Source: Shewanella morhuae
GTDB lineage: Bacteria; Pseudomonadota; Gammaproteobacteria; Enterobacterales; Shewanellaceae
Direction: 5' to 3'
Assembly (NCBI RefSeq): GCF_900156405.1
Contig: NZ_FTNN01000017.1
Span: forward strand, 1-64,000
DNA: 64,000 nt
Of this stretch, positions 34,944 to 43,288 are shown in pieces (within the stretch, counting starts at the first letter, position 1; each line of letters begins with the position of its first letter). Both the position numbers and the translations under genes were made by a program. The notes beneath the pieces were generated by a model. It was not told the origin of the DNA and ran no database searches. It saw only the letters and a list, made by a program, of their open reading frames with translations.

Positions 34944-35720
34944 ATGAATTTTGTTTCCACAGGCCAAGGAAGCGCAGTCCTTTTAATCCACGGCTTGTTT
35001 GGCAATCTAGATAACCTCAAAAGTCTAGGGCAAACATTAGAAACGCATCATCAAGTGATCCGCGTAGATGTGCCTAATCACGGTTTAAGCGAACATTGGC
35101 AGCAAATGGATTACCCTAGCCTCGCCCATGCCATGGCAGGCTTACTCGATGAACTTGACATAGAACGCGCCCATATTGTGGGTCACTCTATGGGCGGGAA
35201 AATAGCTATGGCAACAGCGTTGACCTTTCCTGAGCGTATTATCACTATGGTGGCGGCAGATATCGCGCCCGTAGCCTATGAACCAAGGCACAATATCGTA
35301 TTTGCGGCACTAGAAAGCCTGCCCTTAGAAAGCCACACTGACAGACGTTTTGCCCTAAACCACTTAATCACTCAGGGTGTTGACGAAGCCACGGCGCAAT
35401 TTTTACTGAAGAATTTACAGCGCACCGACACGGGCTTTCGCTGGAAACTAAACTTAAATGGTTTAAAAGATTGTTATCCTCATATTATTGGCTGGTACAA
35501 TCAGAGCCCCAATCCCTCACAAGTTTATGCAGGTCCGAGCTTATTTATTCGCGGCGGTGATTCTAACTATGTGACGAGTGAACATAGAGCGGCGATTATG
35601 AGTCAGTTCCCTGCTGCGCAGGCGAAAACGCTTGAAGGATGTGGCCATTGGTTACATGCACAAAAACCCGCCATATTTAATCGGATTGTGTCTGAATTTA
35701 TAGACAAACATACAGAGTAA
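34944..35720 (+). CDS. ybfF: Alpha/beta-fold esterase, YbfF type
   Basis: The product has 258 residues. The nucleophile elbow is GHSMGG, with VLLIHGLFGNLDNLK as the oxyanion region and His in GCGHWLHAQKP. YbfF hydrolyses short acyl esters including acyl-CoA in E. coli. It is divergent from seqA, as in E. coli. Confidence 0.92.
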   Translation: MNFVSTGQGSAVLLIHGLFGNLDNLKSLGQTLETHHQVIRVDVPNHGLSEHWQQMDYPSLAHAMAGLLDELDIERAHIVGHSMGGKIAMATALTFPERIITMVAADIAPVAYEPRHNIVFAALESLPLESHTDRRFALNHLITQGVDEATAQFLLKNLQRTDTGFRWKLNLNGLKDCYPHIIGWYNQSPNPSQVYAGPSLFIRGGDSNYVTSEHRAAIMSQFPAAQAKTLEGCGHWLHAQKPAIFNRIVSEFIDKHTE

Positions 35721-35821
35721 ATACACATAATAGTTGACTTAAAGCCTATGGCAGCCGTCATCTTGATGTGATATATTCGCGCCTCTTTTGGCCTTCGAAC
35801 ACTCTCAAGGACTAAGAAACT

Positions 35822-36043
35822 ATGTTAACTCAGTACATGGAACAAATTGAAACCATTGGTCTTAACCTGTTTTTTGCCTCGATATTTTTCTTTATCGGCA
35901 TGGCCATCAACGATGTGCTCAAGCAAGGTAATGTACCTAAATTTGGTCGATTTATTGTTTGGTTAGTGTTATTTCTCGGCTGCGCCGGGTTTATTGTAAA
36001 AGGTATTATCCAGATCACTTGGGAAGGCTCAGGGATCGGTTAA
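35822..36043 (+). CDS. DUF2788 small membrane protein
   Basis: The product has 73 residues with two membrane helices (about 13-31 and 43-64), starting MLTQYMEQIETIGLNLFFASIF. It matches the DUF2788 family from memory. It is upstream of ybfE with an 11-bp gap, probably co-transcribed. Function unknown. Confidence 0.8.
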   Translation: MLTQYMEQIETIGLNLFFASIFFFIGMAINDVLKQGNVPKFGRFIVWLVLFLGCAGFIVKGIIQITWEGSGIG

Positions 36044-36053
36044 CAATAACAAC

Positions 36054-36326
36054 ATGGCAAAAGAAGCAACAGACAGAACCACCATTGACCTTTTTGCCAA
36101 TGACAAACGTCGGGGCCGCCCAAGAAGCAATCCTTTGTCCCGCAGTCAACAGCTTAAGGTCAACAAACGCAATCAAATCCAGCGCGATAAAGCTAACGGA
36201 TTAAAGCGAATAGAGTTAAAGGTGTCACAAGATTTATATGACGCCTTGAATGAACAGGCATTGGCCAGTAACATCAGCCGTAGCCAGTTAATCGAATTCA
36301 TTCTTCAGCAGCAAATTGAGTGCTGA
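36054..36326 (+). CDS. ybfE: YbfE-type LexA-regulated RHH protein
   Basis: The product has 90 residues: a basic N-terminus (TIDLFANDKRRGRPRSNPLSR) and a ribbon-helix-helix-like C-terminus (RIELKVSQDLYDALNEQALASNISRSQLIEFIL). In E. coli ybfE precedes fldA and has a LexA box; no clear SOS box was seen just upstream here. Confidence 0.88.
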   Translation: MAKEATDRTTIDLFANDKRRGRPRSNPLSRSQQLKVNKRNQIQRDKANGLKRIELKVSQDLYDALNEQALASNISRSQLIEFILQQQIEC

Positions 36327-36380
36327 ATGAGTACCAGCAAGATTAACCTAATAAGTGAACTAGACATTAAAGGATAGACA

Positions 36381-36908
36381 ATGGCAACTGTAGGTCTTTT
36401 TTTCGGTAGCGACACAGGTAACACCGAAGCTGTAGCCAAGATGATCCAGAAAAAACTGGGTAAAAAAATGGTTGAGGTGAAAGATATCGCCAAAAGTACC
36501 AAAGAACAGATCGCAGAGTATGATTTGCTGCTGTTCGGCATCCCGACCTGGTATTACGGCGAAGCTCAATGTGATTGGGACGATTTCTTCCCTGAATTAG
36601 AGCAGATTGATTTTACTGACAAACTTGTCGCTATTTTTGGTTGTGGTGATCAAGAAGACTACGCTGAGTATTTCCTTGATGCCATGGGCATGGTGGGCGA
36701 TATCGTTCAGGCGCGTGGCGGTATCATCATCGGTCATTGGCCAACGGCAAGCTACAACTTCGAAGCCTCTAAAGGTCAAGTTGATGACGAGCACTTTATT
36801 GGTTTAGGTATCGATGAAGATCGTCAGCCAGAACTAACCGAAGAGCGAGTTGATGCTTGGGTTAAGCAAATCTATGAAGAAATGTGTCTAGCTGAATTAG
36901 AAGATTAA
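36381..36908 (+). CDS. fldA: Flavodoxin I
   Basis: The product has 175 residues, a long-chain flavodoxin. The FMN phosphate loop is GSDTGNTEA (residues 9-17); the flavin-stacking loops are PTWYYGEAQ and GCGDQEDYAEYFLDAMG. A low-potential electron carrier, with the same ybfE-fldA order as E. coli. Confidence 0.96.
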   Translation: MATVGLFFGSDTGNTEAVAKMIQKKLGKKMVEVKDIAKSTKEQIAEYDLLLFGIPTWYYGEAQCDWDDFFPELEQIDFTDKLVAIFGCGDQEDYAEYFLDAMGMVGDIVQARGGIIIGHWPTASYNFEASKGQVDDEHFIGLGIDEDRQPELTEERVDAWVKQIYEEMCLAELED

Positions 36909-36926
36909 TTTTCTAATGATTTGAAT

Positions 36927-36952
36927 AAAGCGGCCTTTACGCCGCTTTTTTT
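36927..36952 (+). terminator. Terminator of fldA
   Basis: AAAGCGGC, loop CTTTAC, GCCGC followed by seven T. Confidence 0.9.
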
Positions 36953-37012
36953 ATGCATTTATTTTTGTGCATAAAAAATTATTTCACCACTGAATAACAA
37001 CATACCCAACTT

Positions 37013-38191
37013 ATGATCAATATGCCCCACGCTAACCATTGGGATATTTTTTGCACCGTCGTCGATAACTACGGCGATATCGGCGTGACTTGGCGTTTAG
37101 CCAAACAAATGGCTAATGAGTACCACATTCCGGTTAATTTGTGGGTCGACGACCTCGCAAGCTTCTCGCACATATTACCGACACTCGATCCACTAAAAAC
37201 CGCTCAAAGCTTCAATGGTGTGAATATTATTCATTGGATTAAGCCTTTACCTATAGAGTTTTTCGCAGGAGAAGTACTCATCGAAGCCTTTGCCTGTGAA
37301 TTACCCGAACAGGTAAAAGAACTGCTAGTTCATTTACATCAGAACGATCCCAAGTCTGTACCTATCTGGCTGAATTTAGAGTATTTAAGCGCAGAGGATT
37401 GGGTCGAAGGCTGCCATGGTTTACCTTCATTACAAGCCAATGGTCTAAAAAAGTATTTTTACTTTCCTGGCTTTGGCGCAAAAACCGGTGGGCTCATCTG
37501 CGAGCAAGATTTGTTTGCCGAGCGCGATACTTGGCAAGCCGACACGGCCAATAAGTTACAGCTTTTTAGTCAGCTAGGTCTTAAGGGGATTGAGGCTCAA
37601 GATACTGTAATTAGCATCTTTAGCTATGAGACTGAGGCTCTGCCGGCGCTATGCGAGTTGTGGCAGCAATCGGCCGAGAAAATCCATGCGTTGATCCCCA
37701 AAGGGCGTAGCTTAAATAGTCTGACACATTTATTGCCCTGTGATATTGCCGCGCTAGTGCCGGGTCAACAGGTAACGCATGGCAATTTAACCCTACACAT
37801 CTTACCCATGACAAACCAACAGAGCTTTGATCGCCTACTTTGGAGCTGTGATATTAATATTGTGCGCGGCGAAGATTCATTTATGCGAGCACAATGGGCT
37901 GCAAAACCTTTCATTTGGCACATTTATCCGCAAGAAGATGATTATCACCTGGTAAAATTAGAAGCTTTTCTCAAAATTTACTGCGATAATCTCGCCCCTG
38001 AAATTGCCGAAAATTGGTCTAAATTGAATCTCGCATTTAACCAAGCACAGCAATCAGCTGTAAACCTTCACTGGCAAAACCTTAATCTTGTTAGTTTGCC
38101 CTTGTTGCAACATGTTAAACAATGGCCAATTAATGCAATAAATGCCGCAGATCTTGCAACTCGACTAGTTCAGTTCGTTAAAAACAGCTAA
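37013..38191 (+). CDS. earP: EF-P arginine rhamnosyltransferase EarP
   Basis: The product has 392 residues, a GT-B inverting glycosyltransferase that adds rhamnose from dTDP-rhamnose to Arg32 of EF-P. The N-terminal WDIFCTVVDNYGDIGVTWRLAKQM holds the catalytic Asp pair; the C-terminal NIVRGEDSFMRAQWAAKPFIWHIYPQ is the nucleotide-sugar site. efp follows 45 bp downstream. Confidence 0.95.
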   Translation: MINMPHANHWDIFCTVVDNYGDIGVTWRLAKQMANEYHIPVNLWVDDLASFSHILPTLDPLKTAQSFNGVNIIHWIKPLPIEFFAGEVLIEAFACELPEQVKELLVHLHQNDPKSVPIWLNLEYLSAEDWVEGCHGLPSLQANGLKKYFYFPGFGAKTGGLICEQDLFAERDTWQADTANKLQLFSQLGLKGIEAQDTVISIFSYETEALPALCELWQQSAEKIHALIPKGRSLNSLTHLLPCDIAALVPGQQVTHGNLTLHILPMTNQQSFDRLLWSCDINIVRGEDSFMRAQWAAKPFIWHIYPQEDDYHLVKLEAFLKIYCDNLAPEIAENWSKLNLAFNQAQQSAVNLHWQNLNLVSLPLLQHVKQWPINAINAADLATRLVQFVKNS

Positions 38192-38236
38192 GATACTGCG
38201 CGATAACAGAAAAATCTACATATAGGAAATACTGTA

Positions 38237-38797
38237 ATGAAAACTGCTCATGAAATCCGTCCTGGTAACGTGATCATGTTAGATGGCAGCCCATGGGTTG
38301 TGCAGAAAACTGAAACAACTCGTTCTGGCCGTAACGCTGCTATCGTTAAGTTAAAGTTAAAAAACTTATTACTTAACTCTGGTACTGAAACGACGTTTAA
38401 AGGTGAAGATAAGTTAGAAGACATCGTTTTAGATCGTCTAGATTGTACTTATTCTTACTTTGCAGATCCTATGTATGTATTTATGGATGCAGAGTACAAC
38501 CAGTACGACGTAGAAGCTGAAAACTTAGGTGATGCAGCGAATTACATCGTTGATGGTATGGAAGAAACTTGCCAAGTAACTTTCTACGATGGCAAAGCTA
38601 TTTCTGTTGAAATGCCAACTACAGTCGTGCGTGAAGTAATCTATGCAGAGCCTTCAGCTCGTGGTGATACTTCAGGTAAAGTGATGAAGCCTGCGACTAT
38701 CACTGGCGGCGGCAAGGTTAACGTTGCTGATTTCGTGAAAGTAGGCGACAAGATTGAAATTGATACTCGTACTGGCGAATTCAAGAAGCGCGTGTAA
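38237..38797 (+). CDS. efp: Elongation factor P, Arg32 type
   Basis: The product has 186 residues. Domain I carries the tip loop TTRSGRN with Arg32, the EarP target, rather than the Lys34 of the EpmA/B type. It relieves ribosome stalling at polyproline. The usual three-domain length is intact. Confidence 0.97.
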   Translation: MKTAHEIRPGNVIMLDGSPWVVQKTETTRSGRNAAIVKLKLKNLLLNSGTETTFKGEDKLEDIVLDRLDCTYSYFADPMYVFMDAEYNQYDVEAENLGDAANYIVDGMEETCQVTFYDGKAISVEMPTTVVREVIYAEPSARGDTSGKVMKPATITGGGKVNVADFVKVGDKIEIDTRTGEFKKRV

Positions 38798-38817
38798 TCG
38801 CCTTTCTCGTTTCCAGC

Positions 38818-38846
38818 AAAAAGCCAGTGCTTGCACTGGCTTTTTT
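38818..38846 (+). terminator. Terminator of efp
   Basis: AAAAAGCCAGTG, loop CTTG, CACTGGC followed by six T. Confidence 0.93.
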
Positions 38847-38989
38847 GTGGCTGTTTTTTTGTAGTCGATGGTCAAGTAATCGTCATCATATGTGGTAAAC
38901 ACATCATCTAAGGCCATACTCTGCACAGTTAAGATATAGTAAGTTGCACTTACATAATGCATTTCTCTTAAACGAGTTAAGGATCCACA

Positions 38990-39652
38990 ATGAAACTCAC
39001 CGTCTATGGCGTTCCACTTTCCCCCTATGTGCGCAAACTTCGTTTATGCTTGGCAGAGAAAGCACTTGATTATCAACTGGTCATGGTATTGCCCTTTGAT
39101 CAACCCGCTTGGTTTAAAGATCTCAATCCTTTGGGTCGTATTCCTGCAATGACAGATGGCGACCTTACTTTGGCTGATTCCAGCGTGATCTGCCAATATC
39201 TTGAGGACAAGTATAACAACCTTAAGCCGTTGCTCGGACAAACCGCAGAGCAGCATGCCAAGGTGCGCTGGTTAGAAAAATATGCCGATTATGAGTTGGC
39301 GCCACTGACCACTTTTATGCTATTTCAACAACGCATCATTAATCCAAGCATGGGTCAGCATTGTAATGAAGATATTGTACAATCGGTTTTAAGCCAAAAA
39401 CTCCCAGTGCACTTTGATTATTTGGAGCAAAGTTTAGGCAGTGCTGAATTTTTTGTCGGTGGCAGCTTAAGTCTTGCCGATCTGGCATTTGCTTCTCAAA
39501 TGGTCAATATGGAGCACGCTGGAGAACAACTCGATGCAAAGCGTTGGCCAAATCTGTTTAGTCTTTATAGCCGAATTAAAGCGCGGCCTTCACTGCAGAA
39601 CCTCTTAGCGGGCGAGCAAGAAATATTGACTTCAATGAAACCTGTCAAATAA
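38990..39652 (+). CDS. Glutathione S-transferase family protein
   Basis: The product has 220 residues. The thioredoxin-fold N-terminus (MKLTVYGVPLSPYVRKLRLCL, GRIPAMTDGDLTLADSSVICQYLED) carries the glutathione-binding Ser/Asp-Ser pair; the helical C-terminal domain has GGSLSLADLAFASQ. The substrate cannot be told. It stands alone, with SD AAGGA upstream. Confidence 0.88.
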   Translation: MKLTVYGVPLSPYVRKLRLCLAEKALDYQLVMVLPFDQPAWFKDLNPLGRIPAMTDGDLTLADSSVICQYLEDKYNNLKPLLGQTAEQHAKVRWLEKYADYELAPLTTFMLFQQRIINPSMGQHCNEDIVQSVLSQKLPVHFDYLEQSLGSAEFFVGGSLSLADLAFASQMVNMEHAGEQLDAKRWPNLFSLYSRIKARPSLQNLLAGEQEILTSMKPVK

Positions 39653-39914
39653 GACTGTGATCAATGCTGTGTCTGTTTATTTTATTATTAAAACTGTCGT
39701 AGACAGCGCACTCTAGAGACGGCATTAATCATCGTTTAATGCTAAAGATAATGGCTGGGCTGATTATCTATCTATTGATGGACAACAAACCACAACGCTG
39801 TATGGCTCGCCCAACGTTGCAGTCATTACCCATTAAACCGTGTGCAGGTTACTTAGGATTTTTAGCTTAACTTGCGTTAGAATAGCCTTACTTTTCAGGC
39901 CATTTTTATTTTAA
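39653..39914. other. Intergenic region with short possible gene remnant
   Basis: From about 39737 to 39836 a plus frame reads FNAKDNGWADYLSIDGQQTT then TLYGSPNVAVITH before a stop, with no start. It may be a degraded gene end; nothing else is recognised. Confidence 0.25.
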
Positions 39915-40304
39915 ATGAGCAAATTTATTATCCAAGTGAACGGGCCCGCTTATGGCACGTCATCGAGCATCAATGCTTTGTGTTTTACTCAGGCAGCCCT
40001 TGCGGCTGGGCATCAGGTTATCTGTGTATTTTTTTATCAAGATGGTGTCTATAATTCTACCGATTTAAACTTACCCGCCGCCGCCGAAAACAATGTCATT
40101 AGTGACTGGAAACAACTTGCACAAGCTCACCAAGTTCCCTTAGTTAACTGTGTTTCCGCAGCGCTGCGCCGCGGAATTATTAGTGAGCAAGATGCCCACG
40201 AGAATGGCTTAAGCCACTGGAATGTAGGTAAGTCATTTATTATGGGTGGTTTAGGCGAACTTATCACAGGCATTGAATCAGCCGATCGTTTGATCAGCTT
40301 TTAA
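39915..40304 (+). CDS. tusD: Sulfur transfer protein TusD
   Basis: The product has 129 residues, DsrE/DsrF-like fold; the active Cys is in PLVNCVSAALRRG (about residue 78). It takes sulfur from TusA and passes it to TusE for 2-thiouridine in tRNA. It forms the TusBCD hexamer with the next two genes. Confidence 0.95.
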   Translation: MSKFIIQVNGPAYGTSSSINALCFTQAALAAGHQVICVFFYQDGVYNSTDLNLPAAAENNVISDWKQLAQAHQVPLVNCVSAALRRGIISEQDAHENGLSHWNVGKSFIMGGLGELITGIESADRLISF

Positions 40305-40318
40305 CTCTCAGGGTCGCT

Positions 40319-40675
40319 ATGAAAAAATTGTGTATCTTATTTCGCTGCTCACCACACGGTACGGTTCGTGGCCGCGAGGGCTTAGATCTTGCTCTTTTGA
40401 GTGCTAGTTTTGAGCAAGAAGTCAGTTTAGTCTTTGTTGATGAAGGCGTACTACATTTGATTAAAAATCAACAGCCTGAGCTTATTGGCGCAAAAGATTA
40501 TATTTCGACCTTTAAAGCTTTGCCACTGTACGATATCGAGTCGGTAATGGTGTGCAAACAATCTTTAACCGATTACGGCTTAAGCCATAGCTTATTGTCC
40601 ATTCCTGTCACTATTGTCAACGATGAAACCATAGCGGCTCACTTAAACGCAGTGGATGAGGTCTTAGTATTCTGA
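40319..40675 (+). CDS. tusC: Sulfur relay protein TusC
   Basis: The product has 118 residues and starts MKKLCILFRCSPHGT...REGLD, typical TusC (DsrF-like). Its last base is shared with the tusB start, so translation is coupled. Confidence 0.94.
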   Translation: MKKLCILFRCSPHGTVRGREGLDLALLSASFEQEVSLVFVDEGVLHLIKNQQPELIGAKDYISTFKALPLYDIESVMVCKQSLTDYGLSHSLLSIPVTIVNDETIAAHLNAVDEVLVF

Positions 40676-40956
40676 TGATATTGCACCATATTCAAACATC
40701 GCCCAACCGCGATAACGCCTTAAAACTGTGTTTACGTTACGCCTGTAAGGAAGATGCCATATTATTATCGAGCGATGGCGTTAACGCCCTTTTACTCCGC
40801 CAATGGACAATGGCCTTATCACCTTTCAAGCTGATGGTATTAAAAGACGATGTGATTGCTCGTGGTTTATTGGAGCGGTTTAAAAATGTCAGTCTTATCG
40901 ATTACAATGAGTTTGTGGTTCAAGCATTACGATACAATAAGGTGATAACGTGGTGA
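40675..40956 (+). CDS. tusB: Sulfur relay protein TusB
   Basis: The product has 93 residues, DsrH-like; MILHHIQTSPNRDNAL matches TusB/DsrH. It overlaps tusC by one base and tusE by seven. Confidence 0.92.
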   Translation: MILHHIQTSPNRDNALKLCLRYACKEDAILLSSDGVNALLLRQWTMALSPFKLMVLKDDVIARGLLERFKNVSLIDYNEFVVQALRYNKVITW

Positions 40957-41288
40957 GTTCATTGCAATTTAATGGTATTCAAATCGACCGTGACCATCAA
41001 GGCTATTTAAAAAGTATTAACGATTGGCAACCGGATATGGCTTTACTGTTAGCGGCAGAAGAACAAATCATACTTACGCCCGCCCATTGGGAAGTGATCA
41101 ATTTTGTTCGTGATTTTTATCTTGAATACAAAACCAGCCCTGCTATTCGCGTATTAGTTAAAGCCATTGGTCAAACCTTAGGGAGTGACAAAGGCAATTC
41201 AAAATACTTATATACCTTGTTCCCACTTGGACCGGCTAAACAAGCAACTAAAATTGCTGGCCTGCCAAAACCGGCGAAATGCATTTAA
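40950..41288 (+). CDS. tusE: Sulfur relay protein TusE (DsrC family)
   Basis: The product has 112 residues. The C-terminus GLPKPAKCI places the persulfide-carrying Cys next to last, as in all TusE/DsrC proteins; DWQPDMALLLAAEE and NFVRDFYLEY are family motifs. It delivers sulfur to MnmA. Confidence 0.95.
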   Translation: MVSSLQFNGIQIDRDHQGYLKSINDWQPDMALLLAAEEQIILTPAHWEVINFVRDFYLEYKTSPAIRVLVKAIGQTLGSDKGNSKYLYTLFPLGPAKQATKIAGLPKPAKCI

Positions 41289-41411
41289 CCAGAACGAGTA
41301 ATAGTGCAGTAATAACAAACCAATTAGTTGCTTAATTGCCGAGTATTGCATGCACTTTGGAGTTGAATTCTGCTTTATACCCGAATAAGTTATAGCGACA
41401 TAAGTGTTAAC

Positions 41412-41446
41412 AAAAAGGCATGTTCCTAAGGGAGCATGCCTTTTTT
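41412..41446. terminator. Bidirectional terminator, tus operon / serS operon
   Basis: AAAAAGGCATG (41412-41422) and CATGCCTTTTTT (41435-41446) around a 12-base loop, between convergent transcription units. Confidence 0.88.
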
Positions 41447-41466
41447 ATTTGAGCAAAAAAATAAAC

Positions 41467-41589
41467 TTAACTGATATTTTCTAACACAACCCAGAAGGCT
41501 TCGCCTATGGTCGCCAACATCACAGCAAAAAACGCAGCAATGACTGCAGTATAGGAAAGCCAACGGAAATAGCGCTGGCTTTTATCCAT
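41467..41589 (-). CDS. 40-residue membrane protein downstream of serS
   Basis: From the ATG at 41589 the frame encodes MDKSQRYFRWLSYTAVIAAF and continues as a single hydrophobic helix (about residues 11-35) to ENIS and a TAA at 41469-41467. It begins 19 bp after the serS stop on the same strand and ends 20 bp before the shared terminator, so it fits exactly as the last gene of that operon. GGATCA lies 11 bases upstream, a weak SD. Not recognised; a small single-pass membrane protein is the likely product. Confidence 0.6.
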   Translation of the reverse strand: MDKSQRYFRWLSYTAVIAAFFAVMLATIGEAFWVVLENIS

Positions 41590-41608
41590 GGTGTTATTTT
41601 GTGATCCG

Positions 41609-42895
41609 TTAGCCTATTTGAGTTAACCCGCCCATATAAGGACGTAATACTTCAGGGACGGTAATACTGCCATCGGCATTTTGATAGTTTTCTAAAATAG
41701 CCACCAAAGTACGTCCCACTGCTAAACCAGAACCATTTAAGGTATGCAGCAATGCTGGTTTATTGTCAGCTTTCACACGGTAACGTGCCTGCATACGACG
41801 CGCTTGGAAATCCTTCATATTTGAACAAGAAGAAATTTCGCGGTAAGTATCTTGTGCCGGTAACCACACTTCGATGTCGTAGGTTTTACTAGAGCCAAAA
41901 CCCATATCGCCAGTGCATAAAACCACTGTACGATACGGTAAGCCTAAGCGTTGTAATACCGTTTCAGCATGGCCTGTCAGCGCTTCGAGCGCCGCCATAG
42001 AATCTTCAGGTTTAACGATTTGCACCATTTCAACTTTATCAAACTGATGCTGACGGATTAAACCACGGGTATCTTTACCGTACGAACCCGCTTCACTACG
42101 AAAACAAGCTGTTTGCGCAGTTAACTTAATTGGTAGTTCATCTTCATCAACAATCGTATCGCGTACGAGGTTGGTTAGCGGAACTTCAGCCGTTGGGATA
42201 AGGCTCAAGCCTTGGCCTTCTTCGGTAGCAGGTTTAGTGTGGAACAAGTCTTCACCAAACTTAGGCAATTGACCCGTACCAAGCAAGCTTGCCTCATTAA
42301 CCAGTAATGGCACATAGGCTTCGGTATAACCGTGCTCAGTGGTGTGCAAGTCCAACATAAATTGACCAATAGCACGGTTTAAGCGCGCCACTTGGCCTTT
42401 CATCACGATAAAACGGGAACCGGCAATTTTCACAGCATTTTTAAAATCTAAACCATTTAGGCCTTCGCCTAAATCGATATGATCTTTAATGGGGAAATCA
42501 AACGTGCGCGGCGTACCCCAGCGGCGAACTTCAACGTTCTGTGTTTCATCGGCGCCAATGGGCGCGGATTCATCTGGCAGATTTGGCATTGACATGGCAA
42601 TGGCATTCACTTCTTCAAGCACTGCGGCCAATTCAATCTTTTTGGCATCCAGCTGTGAACCTAAATCGCCCACTTGCGCCATGATCGCCTCAGTATCTTC
42701 ACCACGGGCTTTAGCTTGGCCAATAGATTTAGAGATGGCGTTACGCGACGCTTGTAATTCTTCGGTAGCCACTTGCAGTGACTTACGTTTTTCTTCTAGT
42801 TGAGTGAGATGAGCGATATCTAAAATAAAGCCACGGGTGGCCAGTCGCTCAGCGGTAACGTCTAATTCGTTGCGTAAAAATTTAGGATCTAGCAT
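41609..42895 (-). CDS. serS: Seryl-tRNA synthetase
   Basis: The product has 428 residues, class II synthetase. The N-terminal coiled-coil arm (about 30-100) grips tRNA-Ser; the catalytic motifs include TAQTACFRSEAGSYGKDTRGLIRQHQFDKVE (motif 2) and GSGLAVGRTLVAILE (motif 3). Full length and intact. Confidence 0.97.
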   Translation of the reverse strand: MLDPKFLRNELDVTAERLATRGFILDIAHLTQLEEKRKSLQVATEELQASRNAISKSIGQAKARGEDTEAIMAQVGDLGSQLDAKKIELAAVLEEVNAIAMSMPNLPDESAPIGADETQNVEVRRWGTPRTFDFPIKDHIDLGEGLNGLDFKNAVKIAGSRFIVMKGQVARLNRAIGQFMLDLHTTEHGYTEAYVPLLVNEASLLGTGQLPKFGEDLFHTKPATEEGQGLSLIPTAEVPLTNLVRDTIVDEDELPIKLTAQTACFRSEAGSYGKDTRGLIRQHQFDKVEMVQIVKPEDSMAALEALTGHAETVLQRLGLPYRTVVLCTGDMGFGSSKTYDIEVWLPAQDTYREISSCSNMKDFQARRMQARYRVKADNKPALLHTLNGSGLAVGRTLVAILENYQNADGSITVPEVLRPYMGGLTQIG

Positions 42896-42913
42896 GTGAT
42901 ATATTCTTAATAG

Positions 42914-43288
42914 TTAAATGCGAGAAAAAACCAGTTGTTGACCTAAGTACACCATGAATAAACATAGACTTAGATTCAACACCACATTCAAAGTCGCCTT
43001 CAGCCAATCCCCTTCTTGCAACAGCAATAAGGTTTCATTAGAGAAAGTCGAAAACGTTGTCAAGGCGCCCAATAGGCCAATACCAATAAGTGCCTTGAGT
43101 TCTGGGCTGATATGACTCATTTGCCCCAGCGCGTAAATTACGCCCATTAAAAATGAACCGAGGACATTAACCAACAGTGTACCAAAAGGAAAACTGCCGC
43201 CAAATACTTGGATCATGAATATTGAAATAAGATAGCGAAAAACAGCCCCAATTGAACCACCTAGCGCCACAAGTAAGAGATTATTCAT
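42914..43288 (-). CDS. crcB: Fluoride exporter CrcB/Fluc
   Basis: The product has 124 residues with four membrane helices; GGSIGAVFRYLIS and GTLLVNVLGSFLMG (with the pore Asn) and GALTTFSTFSNE are the Fluc signatures. A dual-topology channel. It overlaps rarA by eight bases, and no fluoride riboswitch can precede it, so its expression follows rarA. Confidence 0.94.
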   Translation of the reverse strand: MNNLLLVALGGSIGAVFRYLISIFMIQVFGGSFPFGTLLVNVLGSFLMGVIYALGQMSHISPELKALIGIGLLGALTTFSTFSNETLLLLQEGDWLKATLNVVLNLSLCLFMVYLGQQLVFSRI

